DNA of 64,000 nt, taken from the NCBI RefSeq assembly GCF_047663525.1, contig NC_092591.1, positions 45,919,501-45,983,500 on the forward strand, read 5' to 3'. The notes below the pieces were generated by a model that was not told the DNA's origin, did not search any database, and saw only the letters and a list, made by a program, of their open reading frames with translations. Source of the DNA: Anas platyrhynchos (taxonomy: Eukaryota > Chordata > Aves > Anseriformes > Anatidae). Made by a program: the position numbers and the translations under genes. Position 1 is the stretch's first letter. Every line of letters begins with the position of its first letter. Positions 1-11,900 of the stretch are shown here, piece after piece.

Positions 1-1389
1 TTCCTTTTTACATCCTGCTGAACCTCCACCTCCGCTCACTGTCATTTTCCAGGTGTTCTTTTATCACAGCTTCTTTTACATTAATCCCAGATACATCTAA
101 TACAGGAACCTGGTGGTCATTTATCTTCCCTTACAATGTAATTCCTCAAGGTCTCTGGGGGCAAACTAGCAGCAGACTGTGGCTCACAGCACTCGGTTTT
201 TGAAGGGCCAAAACATTAATCAAACTTAGACTGTATTTTTTTAAATTTTAAACAAGGGCCAACTTCACCTCTGCCACCTCTTATATCTTTCCTACTACAG
301 TTACTCATGCAATAATGCAAAATTGAAATGACCTGGCCACCAATACACCAGCCAGCTCAATATCATCCCTTCTATTGTCCATAGTGCTTGCCTCATGCAA
401 TCCTGACACTAGAACAGAAGCTTTGGTGTTTTCCTCGTAGGCTCATGGGCTCATGTAACACTATAAGATCAGTATGTGTAGATCACTATGTGTAGAATAC
501 AGCACCAGGGACTACAGAAGGTAACCAAAGAGTCCTATGATTTTATTGTAATCTAAATCACAAAATAGGTATGTTTTTCAGGTTCCTACCTCTATTTCCG
601 TCAATTTCTCAAAGGACATAACAATTTTTTCGCAGTACTATCAAAAGAAAAAAAGCTTAAAGATGAAATTGCTTTTTTAAACAGGCCATTGTTAAAGTTG
701 AAACATTAAAAAACATGAGACTATAGAGAAATTACTTACTAACAAAAAATAAGAGTTCACCTCCTGGGAGTATGCCTGGAGAAGCAGAGAGAAGGATCCA
801 ATGTTAACATTACAGTGACTTCACTGACCAAGCCAGAAGCCTCAATATCTTATAGCAGAAGCTACTTATGCTTCCATAAAGAAGCCATAATTGTACTGAA
901 GAAAGAGCATACAAACTAGCTTAATGGCAATAGAGCTGACCATAAATTTATTCTTAAAACGTGTCACCATGAAGAAAAACTACAATAGAAAAAATGGGGA
1001 TTTTTTTTCCAAATACATCTTTACAGTAAAAGTTCCTAATTGTGTTACTAAGCATTAATATGTCGATTTAAATGATCCATGCCGGTAGTATCATCCATGC
1101 CAAATTTGATATAACCTAATTTTCCCATCTATACAAATAAATAATTCAATTAATGAGCCAATAATCCAAATATAATGACAATACCTTATCTTACCTACAT
1201 CTATGCGTATCATCCAAGAATGTCAGCCTAAGGGAGCCCAACATCCTGACTGAGAATTACAGAGTTTATCAGCACCCTAGAAATGATGAATGCAGCTACA
1301 CAGGACCAGTTTATACTGTCTTTATTCTAAGCAGCAGTTCTAACACATATTGAGATAATGGACAGTATATACACAGGGAATGATCATAA
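1..1389. other. downstream flank of EAPP, no gene seen
   Basis: AT-rich sequence with short A and T runs. I see no exon, RNA gene or clear repeat. In mammals the next gene on this side is SPTSSA, but no part of it is recognisable here. Confidence 0.5.
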
Positions 1390-1667
1390 TACATAGATCT
1401 TACATTTTATTTACAAAACTTTAAATCCGCAGTGATGCAACCACCTGACCGTGTGAAAGAATATTGTTTTCAAATGCAAGCAGTTAACCATATTCCTTTC
1501 ATAAAAAGGAACACAACAACAGTATCAAAAACCCAACCGCTATAAAGTTCTCTAATTAAAATGTACATTAAAAAGAACGTATTTTAAAAATGCTAACATG
1601 CCTGCATTTCTGGTACTTCACACTGTCTTAAGCAGTACAGGTGGGGTTTTTTTGCTGCTGTTACGTA
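1390..1667 (-). other. EAPP: EAPP 3' UTR (end estimated)
   Basis: Non-coding sequence after the EAPP stop. The end is placed about 20 nt past an AATAAA on the minus strand (1411-1406). A second AATAAA at 1326-1321 would lengthen the UTR by about 85 nt. The cleavage site itself cannot be seen. Confidence 0.6.
1406..1411 (-). terminator. EAPP: EAPP poly(A) signal candidate
   Basis: AATAAA on the minus strand, about 260 nt after the stop codon. T/G-rich sequence follows within 60 nt (TGTGTATATACTGTC), as expected of a downstream element. Another AATAAA lies at 1326-1321. Confidence 0.6.
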
Positions 1668-1932
1668 TTAGCTGTGGCTGGCTAGAACATTGAAGAAGTG
1701 AAAAACTTCGTCTTTATCCATCACTGCCACCTCAGTTGAACATTCAGTGCATAACACTGGATGATACACTTCCTCCTCTTCTTGATTGGACTGTACAGAG
1801 GTAGCTTCTTTGCTGTGCTTCATTTTCTTGCTTCTTTTATTTAGCTTCTTTCTGTATTTCAGAATTTCCTCTTTGTTAACAAAGCAGTTCATTACAAACA
1901 TTGCTCTGTACTGCGTTTTGTAGGATTCATGT
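1668..1932 (-). CDS. EAPP: EAPP coding exon 6 (terminal)
   Basis: Encodes the end of R200 to S287 and a TAA stop at 1670-1668. The acceptor is CCATAG/A. It begins HESYKTQYRAMFVMNC, has a lysine-rich middle and an EEEE tract, and ends with CTECSTEVAV and FHFFNVLASHS. Confidence 0.97.
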
Positions 1933-4900
1933 CTATGGAGAAGGGGAGAAAATGCAAGTCATACCACTGATAAAACTCTGCTTCCAAGAAATTGGTTATC
2001 ATCACCAGAAACAGGATTAAACATAGCAAGTACCATGTCAAAGGGCCAAATAAATATGAAGTTTACAAAGAGAAGTCACAACTACCAAAATCACAAAACT
2101 AGAGTTGCAAGCCTGAAATTCTCTACCTATAAATAACAAACATTGACACATCACCCTTGAAAAAGCCTGCCTATAATAAAACGGATTTTCAGCTGTCATC
2201 TGCATAACAACCGCGTAGCTGGAGCACATAGCAAATTCAGGGCTGCATCAACACAAAATCTCTCAGGCTGTAGTTTTAGAGCAGCCTAAACCAATATAAT
2301 AGGTGGCTGCAGAAGTCCTATCTTGACTTCTGGGGCTTTACTGCTTGTGCAATGCTGTGCTGAGTTATCTTAGTTCATCAAACTCACAAAAGACCAGTCC
2401 GACAGTAAAAACAGTTTTCTGTCAGCTTCGCAAACTGAAATGCTCAACTATAGAACAGTAAAGGAACGCCAGAACCAGCAAATGAAAGAGACTGGAAAAT
2501 AGCACCCAGAATTTAGATGATTTTAGGCTGCTGAGGAATTTCGCCTTCAACTACCAAAAGTACTGAGTAAATTTCTGGTAGCTTATTCCTCATTTCACAG
2601 GATTTCTTTCTCCATTACCCTCAGTGCAAAAGTCTCCTCCTTTGCACAAGTTAACAATAGTAATTAGGTTTGCAGTGCAGTCAAATACTGGAGAGCTGCA
2701 AAATATGCTTTCCAGGTACTACTTAACTGTACTCAAAACTGCAACTGCTAACACATTAAAGCAAGTAAAAATATGCTACTCTCCCGATTTTGCCTAATTC
2801 TACACTAAAAGTTACACTTAAACACATAATAATAGTTAACCTGGAATAATTTGATATCTCTAAACATCAAACTAACACATTTTTCTAAAGAGCAAAAATC
2901 GGCATGAACTTCCTGTTTAGTCTCCATGATGTTTTTTAACAGTTTACCTTTCTCCACTATACTAAAGTTCTTCCCTGTTCTTCCTCATCTCCATGCTGTA
3001 TGTTAAACTGATCATTATCATTCCTATAAACTGGAATTCACTCCTACATCTGATTCATCTTGTTGTTAGCTCCACCTTGCAAGGCTCAATTCATCAAACC
3101 ATTGAATACACTAAAAATGCTACTGAACCAGAAGAGAGGCATTGCAAGAACACCCCTTATTGTTCAATAGTTACCTCTGACAGTCCAGGCATAACGTTGT
3201 CATGCAGGCAGGGCAATTCAAAACAGCATCGCTATTTGGAACAGCTGAAGGTTTTGTCTGTTGTTGCCGCAGCCCTTTTCTTTGATTACGATAACTACAA
3301 ATTGGAGAAGGGAGGAAAGACAGAAAAAGTGAAATTACGTGTCCTTGCTGTCACACACATCAATTCAACCTTAAAAACCTTTTTGTATTAAGATACATCA
3401 GTATGTACCTGGCTCTTTCTCAAGACCTTTTTCATTAACTCAAAGCACATAAACATAAGCAATGCATAGAAAAAAAACACACAGCAGTATCTTTCCATTT
3501 ATTTTGTTCAGAGGATTCTCATTTGGTGACATATGTACATCTAATGGGGACTTCTGCCCAATAATGATCTGCCGTGAGAAGGCAGGTATCTTAAGTGCAA
3601 TCTCTTCAGGTAACATACATTAATGTTGTGTTTTTCAAGATTTACATTTCCCTTCTGTTTCAACAAGCATTTTTCTAATCCATCCTTCAAAAAAAAACCC
3701 TCAACTAAAGCAGCTTTGCTCTGTTTGTATTACAACTTTTTCATTAACATTGTGGTAATTTTGATAAGATCTATACACAAAACTGGCTTACTGAACTAGG
3801 TCTTTTTTTGAAAAGCTTCAAGTTTCAGAATTGTGTCATTTTGAGTCAGTTTTCTTTATATATACATAGAAGTTTTACAGGCTTTTAAATTTCATACACT
3901 GTAAATTCTAAGGCAAAAATAGTCTCATGGTGTGGACTTCACAGCGTTTTTCTGTAGTCACCACATTCAATGGAGTTTTTCAGTTTATGGTAATGCCCTC
4001 TTTTGGCTGCGATAGAGTTAATTTTCCTCCTAGTAGCTGGCATGGTGCTGTTTTTTGGGTTTGGGATGAGAATAATGCTGATAACACACGGATAGTTTAG
4101 TTGTTGCAGAGCAGTGCTCACACAGAGCCAAGGACTTTCCAGCCTCTCACCGGTACCACCCTGCCAGCATCAGGTGCACCAGGAGCTGGGAGGGGACAGA
4201 GCCAGGACAGCTGACACAGAGTGGCTGCAGGGATGTCCCATACCTTACGGCTTCACAATGAGCAATAAAACTTGGCCGGGGAGGTGCGCGAAGGGGGAAG
4301 GCTGCTGCTGCTTGGAGAGTGGCTGGGCATTGTTTGGCAGGTGATGAGCAATTGCATTGTGCATTACTTACTTTCTATATTCTTTTATCATCATCATCAT
4401 CATCACTATTTTCCCTTCCTTTTCTGTTCTATTAAACTGTCTTTATCTCAGTCCACAAGAGGTTTTTTTTGTTTGTTTGGTTTTTTTTATTGTTCCTCCC
4501 CAAGCTCACTCCTACATCCCACTGTGGATAGTGAAGTGAGCAAATGGCTATGTGGTGCTGAGTTGCCTGCAGGGTTAAACCACAACAGGTAAGCCTCCTA
4601 CAATTCAATTATTTACAATCTCTTACCTCCTCCTCTGTAAGTCAACCCACGCTTGGTCTCGATTGTCTTCTTCTGGGTCATATAACAGCTCATCATTGGA
4701 AAGAATCCGACGTTGCTGATGTTTTCTTTTTTTCTGGACATCCTGTGTAACTGTAAAGATTTATGCAAGTACACGTTACATCAGTTGGACATGAGATGAT
4801 TCTCTACCTAAATCAAAATGATTTTTTTCATTTTCCTTTAAAACATCTGCAATAACTCTAAACTAAATCAAAGATCTAGCTCATCTCTACTCCAAATGCA

Positions 4901-6890
4901 CCACCCCAAAGGACTAAGACATCTTACATAGATTGGCATACATCATAAATTTGCAGGAACTTTGTTGAGATAATATAGGCTGGTAATTGTCCCCAAAGGG
5001 CTCTCTTCAGAGTCCCTGAGCACCCTGTGAGGATTCTACTAGACCTGAGATGGTAGTCCTCTTAAAATGCCCTCCTTTCTCCTCTCCTCAGTCACTTACC
5101 CATTTTATCTTCCTCTTCTGAATCAGAATCAAAGTAAATGTCATCATAGTATTTTGAAGTGGAGGCATGTCCAGTTTGCCCAGTACTGGAGGAAGTACCT
5201 ATATGCATGATTGGAGAGACAAGTGGTAAGAACATCTCAGCAAAAGGATAACTAATATATAGTCCAGAACAAACCTACATTTCCAAGTTAGTTTACTCAG
5301 AAGCATTCTGGGTGTGTTAAGTAACAGTTCTCCCAATTTACTCTCATCTCCTGATCATCCACACTACTTGTGCTATTTCATTTATAGGTGCTCTCTCAGA
5401 GTAGAACTGCTCGCTTTCTCTGAGACGAACCCCTGGTACAGTTCAAAGGAAGGTTTCTTCTAGTCCGTCATGCAGAAGAAATACAGATGTGGTACATTGT
5501 CATAAACTTTGATACAAGGAAAATTCACCAAAAAAAAACAAACAAACAAACCAATTTGCTACATTTCAGGACCACAGAAGTTCATAAAAGACCTAGATTG
5601 ATTGGCTATCACATGTTGGTCCACACCAAAAACCCTATGTTTATACTGCATGTAACAGTATAAACATTTCTACATCTCTTAATTGCAAAACCAAAACTTA
5701 AGGATCAGATTTGCCTACTAAAACAGAAAAACTATGAAACCTACTGGATGCAGAATAAAGTTCCTACATTAAAATAAATACTACACGTATTCCTGCAGAA
5801 ATTAAAACACCTCACTATGCATTTGTACTAGGTACAAAACTAGAACATACACTCTTCCAATACCAAAGTAATCAATCTATTGCACCCAAAATAGCACACA
5901 AACTCCAGAACAGGTAAATCTTTAACACACTTTTACTATTTGAAGTAACTTGTAATTTTAAGCACTGAAGAGAGCAAGAGATGAGTATTTTTCTTAATTC
6001 TTTTCCCCATCTGATTTGGGATCTCACTCCAACATATGCTTTTTTTTTGGGTGCAAGAAAGGACACCAAATCCTGATAGCATCCAGAGCCACTAGAGGCT
6101 GCAACCTGCTCCTGAGACTTCCAAATACACGTGCAAAGTTAAAGAGACACCAGGGGAAGAGGGCACAGATCAAACAAAGAAAATTCACGGTAAAACGGGA
6201 AATCACAAGTTCAGAAACAACAGAAGTCTTAGAAAAGGATGAAAACAGATGCATTTGTGCAAGTGGCACCGAGTGACCATTTCTGCAGCCATTTTAAGAT
6301 TTTTCCCCAGGCTGCAAACAGCGCCCTGCTGGCACCACAAAGCCCCTCTCCCGCTGTGAGAGAGCATCAGCTCCTGAACCAGGCACCCCCTCACCCGGTT
6401 TCACGCACAGGCAGGCGTTAGGCGCCATTTACCCGTTTCTGGTGATTTCCATTTGCCTTCTATGTTTCTCAGGGTGGTGTTGAGCTCGGCCTCCATCTCC
6501 TTCTGGAACTCATCGTCGCTGGAGGACTCGCTCTCCCCGGTCAGGCACTCGCGCAGCAGCTTCCGCTTCTGGTCGGGAGTGCCGTGCAGCAGCACGTCCA
6601 CCTCATCCTCCGAGCTGCGGGGATGGACGCGTTATCTCAGCACCTCCAGCTTAACGAAATGGCTAATTCGGGCAACGAAGACGCAGATCGTGGGGACACA
6701 CTGGGAGGCGCCCCCCCCCGGTTTTCCACCCACAGCCCCGCAGAGGCCACCCCCCCCCTCCGCACCCCCGCGGTCAGCGGCAGCCCCCGGCCGCCCTCCT
6801 GCCCTCCGTGAGGCACCTGCTGAGCGCCCGCTCCTCGTCGCTGGGCTCCTCCACCACGTAGGGGTCGTCCTCCTCCCGCAGCCGGCTCAT
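1668..6890 (-). CDS. EAPP: EAPP, E2F-associated phosphoprotein (6 coding exons, complete)
   Basis: The join on the minus strand is 6890-6817, 6614-6433, 5198-5100, 4750-4627, 3294-3175, 1932-1668. This is 864 nt, or 287 residues plus stop; human EAPP is about 285. All introns are GT-AG. Recognisable EAPP signatures are the acidic N-terminus with DPYVVEEPSDEE, the block DVLLHGTPDQKRKL, and the serine/acid stretch GESESSSDDEF. A CPAC...CLDC cluster (C187, C190, C195, C198) follows, then CTEC (C261, C264) and the C-terminus FHFFNVLASHS. The paired cysteines look like a zinc-binding fold (inference). In mammals EAPP is a nuclear phosphoprotein that binds activating E2Fs and affects E2F-dependent transcription. 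The start is the first ATG in a CpG island. SNX6 lies directly upstream on the same strand. No frameshift or missing segment is seen. Confidence 0.97.
1933..3174 (-). other. EAPP: EAPP intron 5
   Basis: A 1.24-kb AT-rich intron. I see nothing in it beyond low-complexity patches. Confidence 0.85.
3175..3294 (-). CDS. EAPP: EAPP coding exon 5
   Basis: Encodes S160-Q199 and part of R200. The acceptor is TTGTAG/T and the donor CAGAG/GTAACT. It carries PNSDAVLNCPACMTTLCLDC, the first cysteine pair cluster. A 132-codon plus-strand ORF here (2993-3391) is its antisense shadow. Confidence 0.95.
4008..4587 (+). mobile_element. solo LTR of an avian endogenous retrovirus, in EAPP intron 4
   Basis: About 580 bp running from TGCGATAGAGTTAATTTTC to GGTTAAACCACAACA. 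These termini and inner blocks (TTCCTAGTAGCTGG, AGTTGTTGCAGAGCAGTGCT, GAGCAATTGCATTGTGCATTAC, ATTAAACTGTCTTTATCTCA) match a class of ERV LTRs widespread in birds; this is recalled, not searched. It has a possible TATA-like AATAAAA near 4265 and an ATTAAA poly(A) signal near 4430. An ATC microsatellite sits at 4384-4407. No gag, pol or env lies beside it, so it is a solo LTR left by recombination. It is antisense to EAPP. No target-site duplication is evident at these ends, so the boundaries may be off by a few bases. Confidence 0.85.
4627..4750 (-). CDS. EAPP: EAPP coding exon 4
   Basis: Encodes V119-R159 and part of S160. The acceptor is TTTACAG/TT and the donor GGAG/GTAAGA. It contains a basic run (QKKRKHQQRR) followed by NDELLYDPEEDNRDQAWVD. 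A solo LTR begins about 40 bp inside the following intron. Confidence 0.95.
5100..5198 (-). CDS. EAPP: EAPP coding exon 3
   Basis: Encodes G86-M118 and the first base of V119. The acceptor is ATATAG/GT and the donor ATGG/GTAAGT. It contains YYDDIYFDSDSEEED, typical of EAPP. It is too short and interrupted to show as a long ORF. Confidence 0.95.
5199..6432 (-). other. EAPP: EAPP intron 2
   Basis: A 1.23-kb intron. It holds a CAAA-type simple repeat near 5528-5553 and a 12-bp perfect inverted repeat with a 7-nt loop at 5637-5667. Nothing else is recognised. Confidence 0.85.
5637..5667. repeat. 12-bp inverted repeat (hairpin)
   Basis: Arms ATGTTTATACTG and CAGTATAAACAT are perfect reverse complements around the 7-nt loop CATGTAA. 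Confidence 0.8.
6433..6614 (-). CDS. EAPP: EAPP coding exon 2
   Basis: Encodes the rest of S25 to the first base of G86. The acceptor is CCGCAG/C and the donor ACGG/GTAAAT. It carries the conserved EDEVDVLLHGTPDQKRKL and LTGESESSSDDEF blocks. Confidence 0.96.
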
Positions 6891-7060
6891 GGCGGCCGCC
6901 GCCTCTTCCGCCCGCTGCCGGCGGCTCCGGGCCCGCCCCGCCGCCCGCCTCCGCCCCTCGCCGGGCCCGGGGAGGCGGCGCCGCCTCAGCCGAGGGCCCC
7001 CCGGAGCTTCGGGGCCCGCCCCGGTGGGAGGGAGAGACACAGCCGATACCAAGAGGCTTG
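6440..7060 (-). promoter_or_regulatory. EAPP: CpG island and promoter region of EAPP
   Basis: Sharp rise in G+C and CpG covering EAPP exons 1-2 and the sequence upstream. The densest part (6880-7020) has GC-box-like runs such as CCGCCCCTCG and no TATA box, as in a housekeeping promoter. The transcription start must fall between the ATG (6890) and the end of SNX6 (about 7045). Confidence 0.75.
6817..6890 (-). CDS. EAPP: EAPP coding exon 1
   Basis: Encodes residues 1-24 and two bases of S25. The ATG is at 6890-6888. It reads MSRLREEDDPYVVEEPSDEE and ends CAG/GTGCCT, a rather weak donor. Confidence 0.95.
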
Positions 7061-8881
7061 AAAAAGGTTTAATGAGCTAGTAACACGGAACAACGAGGAC
7101 TAAGCTAAAAACCGTTCCCACGATCCTCCTTAAAATATTTACAGGGTTGTTAACTGTATGTACATTTTAGTCTTTGTCCCTTGTAGGCTGTTATTTATAG
7201 ATGAGTTCCTTAGGAATTATACCTTTAATAGTTGGAAGATGAACAGCACAGTAGTATCGTTGTAGCCATTGATAGAAAACATTATATACACGACGTGAGT
7301 TGCTAATAGCCACTGGGCACTGGTAACTCAAAGTCTGAGGCTATGCAAGCAGCATGTGAAGCCAAAAACTTCTCTGCCTTAGAAATGTTCCATGTGCAAG
7401 GCTGTAGGAGAAGTATACTACACTGTGCAATTCACCCTACTTGGAAAAGAAACACAAAACAAAAAGACGCCCCACAAAGCTAACAAACCTCTGTGCTGCA
7501 GAACAGGAGAGGCTGTAATTACAGAGACATCAGCTTACATTGATCTGCATCTCCAAACATGAAATCCTGTTCACCAGAACTCTGCTGCTCCACTGAAGGT
7601 CTGCAAACTCTTATAAAGCAGCAATCCCCCTGCAAAGAACAACTCATCAAGTAAAGCCTAATTTCATGACATCCTGGAATTATACAGAAGAACAGCAGCT
7701 CGTGGAAAAGACTCATGGTTCAAGTGAGAGAAAGCAATACAACAAATGAGAGACCAAGGATTCAAGCAACATAAAGTGTTCAGAGCTCTAAGTCCAGTTA
7801 ACAGATTGAGATCCTTTTCAGGCATTCCTCCATTGGCTATACCTCCACTTCGTATTTTCTGAAGTGAAGCTTCTTATCTGTATCAAAGTGGGGCTGTATT
7901 ACCTTTCCTTAATAATTTCTGCACATGCTGAATGTGCTCCTGCTACTTTATGTCCCCCTTCTGGAAAGAAAACAGCAAGTTCCCTTAAAAAGCATTTCTG
8001 CCAAAGAAAATGCAGTCAGCCAACAAACTCAAAAAAAAAAAAAAGACAAGTACAATGGATAGGAAAGTCACAGACAAACAGGCAAACAGATAAACCTGAG
8101 AATGCAAGTGAAAAATTGCACCAGGTGAGTACTTAAGTGTCAGACCAATCTAGTGCTTAATGGTTTTACAGGATGGATAGAGAGAAGTCTAATCTGATTT
8201 ACTAGAAAATATTAAGCTTATAGATGATACAGTGTCTGCATAATTTTAGAAAAATCATTGATTTCATGGTTTATTTTACAATAATTGGATTAGTCTACAA
8301 GTTAAGGCAAACATACTAATGTATTTGCTTTTCCTTTTAAATCATAGTTATAAAGGTTACACAAAGTTCTCCAAAACTTCTAAGAAATGTTCACAATTGA
8401 AAAAAAATGATTAAATTTCTTGATATCAGTACATGGAAAAAAAACTAAGACAGTGTATACAATGCATTATAGTAACAATATTCAAATATCTAATGGTAAT
8501 ATTTAAGCCATTTGAACAATGTACTTCAAATGGTGAACTTCAGAAATTACTTACAAAGGTAAATAAGATTGGCAGCTGTATCATAGTATTCATAACATGA
8601 ACATATTGGCTAGCTTCACAAAAACAGAGCATTTGGTTTCTGAACAATGAAAGCATATAATGATTAAATAAACATGAATATGTATGAATAACAAGTATGC
8701 TGTTGCTTCGTATAGTCTGGAGCTACTTTCAGGTGTCTGTTTTAATTCTTTTGAAAGGAGGAGCTTGCTTATGTGCACTTGGTCAAATGATTTCTCCAGG
8801 GAACTGTAAATGCCTATTTAAAGTCATGAAAACAAAATCCAGAGGAGGGCAGCCCTTGTTAGTGGGAGGACGGAGCGTAGC
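7045..8881 (-). other. SNX6: SNX6 3' UTR (distal end estimated)
   Basis: About 1.84 kb after the TAA. No open frame has coding character. Possible ends are the AATAAA at 8275-8270 and the ATTAAA at 7073-7068. The ORFs here, such as 7864-8136, are chance. Confidence 0.6.
7068..7073 (-). terminator. SNX6: SNX6 poly(A) signal candidate (distal)
   Basis: ATTAAA on the minus strand, about 1.8 kb after the SNX6 stop. A GT-rich element (TTGGTATCGGCTGTGTC) follows 20-45 nt downstream. It is the last good signal before the EAPP CpG island. An AATAAA at 8275-8270 is a possible proximal alternative. Confidence 0.55.
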
Positions 8882-8935
8882 TTATGTGTCACCATTTAAC
8901 ACTGCCAGGCAGCTCTGCAGCAGCTGTAAGTTACC
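8882..8935 (-). CDS. SNX6: SNX6 coding exon 14 (terminal)
   Basis: Encodes residues 390-406, [17 protein letters not shown], and a TAA stop at 8884-8882. The acceptor is TTTTTGCAG/GGT. It is separated from exon 13 by a 5.5-kb intron, so it is easily missed by ORF methods. Confidence 0.96.
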   Translation of the reverse strand, partial: GNLQLLQSCLAVLNGDT

Positions 8936-11900
8936 CTGCAAAAATAAGAAAAAAAATACATTTCTTTATTTTCTTTTTAAGCTTATGGCAAACATATGTT
9001 TTTTAAGCAGCAATGACACTCATCATTAATGGAGAACAGATAGGTATTAAGTGTATGTAGAGACAGTCATGTCAGATCATATTTTGATTATAAGAACATT
9101 GTTACATAGAACTGGAGACTCAAAAATAAGCATTTGCTACCCTATCCATGTACTTCGTAAGTTTCTTACAAAAGCAACTTCACAAATTTCTTGCAAAAGA
9201 TCTAAACATTGTGCTTCTTTTTTTTCTTTTTAGAAAAATAGTATCACTATTATTCTGTCACTGCATTATTATTCCCAAAACAGAAGCTCTCATGAATTCA
9301 GCATTCTTCAAATGCATCAAGAAGTGTTAACCAGTGCTCAGCACGCAGCATCTTCTCACTAGAGCAGCCATTTAAGCTCCAAGCTCTATTCAAGGATAGG
9401 CCGTGTTTGTGGAAAGCAGCCTTTCCACAGACTGACTTATGTCCACACAGCTACTGAACAATTTGTCATTCTTACTTTTTCAGTTGAAAGCATTCCAAGT
9501 GACCTGTAGTAGATATGCAAAAGGATGCTTGTCCCTCAGCCTAAAAAGGTCAGAAATCAGAGCTCTATCCCCCGTTAATGTTTTTACAATCCAGATTAAA
9601 TAATTAACTACATTAAAACAGAAGATTCCCGTTTATGTCTATTGACCCATTTTAAGTCTTATTCAGAAGACAACTATTTCAGTTAAGGCTTCAACAGTTT
9701 TTTGTCCTTTTATGTCTACACTGGCAGAGGACAGTCACAAGCTACCTTACTAGGCCTGCAGTTCTGGGATATGAACAAGCTCAATATACAGGAGATGCAC
9801 AGGGACTTGATGGCCCATCGTTGTGTACAGAAGAACTCATAAATCCAAGGTCTCTATTATTGTAACCATTGATTATTAGCTAGTAATGAAGTCATGATAG
9901 GAATGAAGTATTTCTTCAGCCTGAAGAATGTCTGTGGACTGCACGCCTGCTGCCTACAATGAAGGTCTGACTAGTCATCTTTCGCCCATCCCTTTACAGT
10001 TCAGTAGCAGCAGGAAATATCTGCAGTTTGCAGGCCATTCTGTAGCACTGTTTCAATCAGCCAGTCTACTGACATTTTACAAATATGCACATCATTCACT
10101 TTCATTAAATTTGTGAAGTTCAGAAGAAGCTTATTTAAATTATAATAAATCAAAGCCAGTAGAGGCTGTGAGCTATTCCTCCTTATGGCTGCAACGTTTG
10201 ACAGACTTGACTTGCACCAGCACAGCTCAAGCAAGTCCTGTAATTTCAAACTTGGGAAAGCATTTATTGCCAACTCAGACTCCTGAGCTCTAGGAATTAC
10301 TGTTACTGGTAGACTGTAGTGACAGAATCAGGAAGAAAAAAACTACTTCACCAGCATTTAACCAAATCCCTTAGCATTGTGTTTAGATTATTCCCTTCTG
10401 TCGATTCCAAACAGACATCTGTTGTTAGTATGGCAACAAGTTCTTTTCTCACCAGAGTCCAGAGGCAAGACTGTATATACCAGTATTTGTGGAAAAAGAT
10501 GTCTTTTTTTTTTCTCTTAGGGAGGTGGCTTAGTTAAAACTCATGCGTCATAACACGAAGTGTAGCCAAGGCTCTAAATGCTGTAAAGACTATAACTTCC
10601 ACAGTTCCACCAAGTTTCAGACTGTCAATCCTTCCTTCTTAAACATGAAGCCCAACACAAGAACACCTCAAAATTCAATGGTTTAAAATAGAGAATAGGT
10701 TTAAATGCAGCTTTTGCACAACATGCTTGAATGCATAAGGCTTCATGTCAGCTACATTAAGCCTTAAGTCATAAACAGAGCTAGCCTAAAATCACAGTAT
10801 GTATCAATTACTAATCATAAAAAAATGAACACAAGAGAAGTTATTTTTGCCTTTAACATTTCCTTATTGCAATACTAAAAAATCTGATCTGCAAACAAAA
10901 TACAACTATAATTTATGCTGTAACATAACCAGCAAACTAGAAAACAGACCCTACCTAGAGAGACAATCACAAAGACTGGCTACAGATAAAGAAACAGTAG
11001 TCCACTTACCATAGGCCAGAGACCAACCCAACCTAAAGTTTCAATTTGACAGCTATTTTAAGTGAATCTAGAGTCCATTCTGCTGAAAAGAAGGAAACTC
11101 CCCTTTATTCCTAGACCCTCCCAGCTAAAACTGTGTGTTTTGACACAAGGAACGCTGTGAAAACAAGACAGAGAATAAAGCTTTAAAAAAGCATATTTTA
11201 GCTCCATCTTACTACACAGCTGCACACATACTAGTGCCAAGATGAGGTAGAGGACCAGAGTCGTCATCATCCATCTTGACAGTAGCCTACACTTGCATCA
11301 ACTTAAAGCAATCCTCAACAGTCTGATTTTTAGCTTTCCCTAAAGGACTAAACTGCAACCAGGGGAGCCTAAGAGCATAGTAGCAGATTATAACAAGTAT
11401 TTCAGAAGTAGTAAAAACTGGGCACAGCTGGTATACTTCATATTGGTGCACACAGTGCCCTTGATCTGCTAGAGGTCTGACTTCATCACCTTCCAGGTTT
11501 ATAGAGCCACACAGCCCAATATAGCTCAGGAAATGGGAACCAACTTTCAAAGCCTTCTCTCAATACTTGGATCACTCTTTTAGCACAGCTGTGTTTTAGG
11601 ATTTATGTTTTTCTTTCAACTTTGAGCAAAACTTGTATCAGTAAGTCATGCAGCTGTGTTCAGTGTGGCTGAATTCCTCACAGAAGACAACATCTCAGGT
11701 TGAGCAGGTTTCACCTTTTGTCTCAGCAGACAACCTCTCAGGTGAGCAGGTTTCACCTCTGTGCTTTCTATGCCAGGCAACTCCAGGTCTAGAAGCCATA
11801 CAGCTAGAACGATTCAGAGCCAGAAGCATTTGCATGGCATCTAGTCCAGAGATACTCATTCCAGAAAAACAAACAAACAAACAAACAAAAACATTAAAAG

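Noticed and set aside
2993-3391. 132-codon plus-strand ORF
   Set aside because: It runs antisense across EAPP exon 5, whose minus-strand frame is clearly conserved, and has no family resemblance.
6453-7061. 202-codon plus-strand ORF
   Set aside because: Antisense shadow of EAPP exons 1-2 and the CpG island; proline/arginine-rich as expected of GC-rich DNA.
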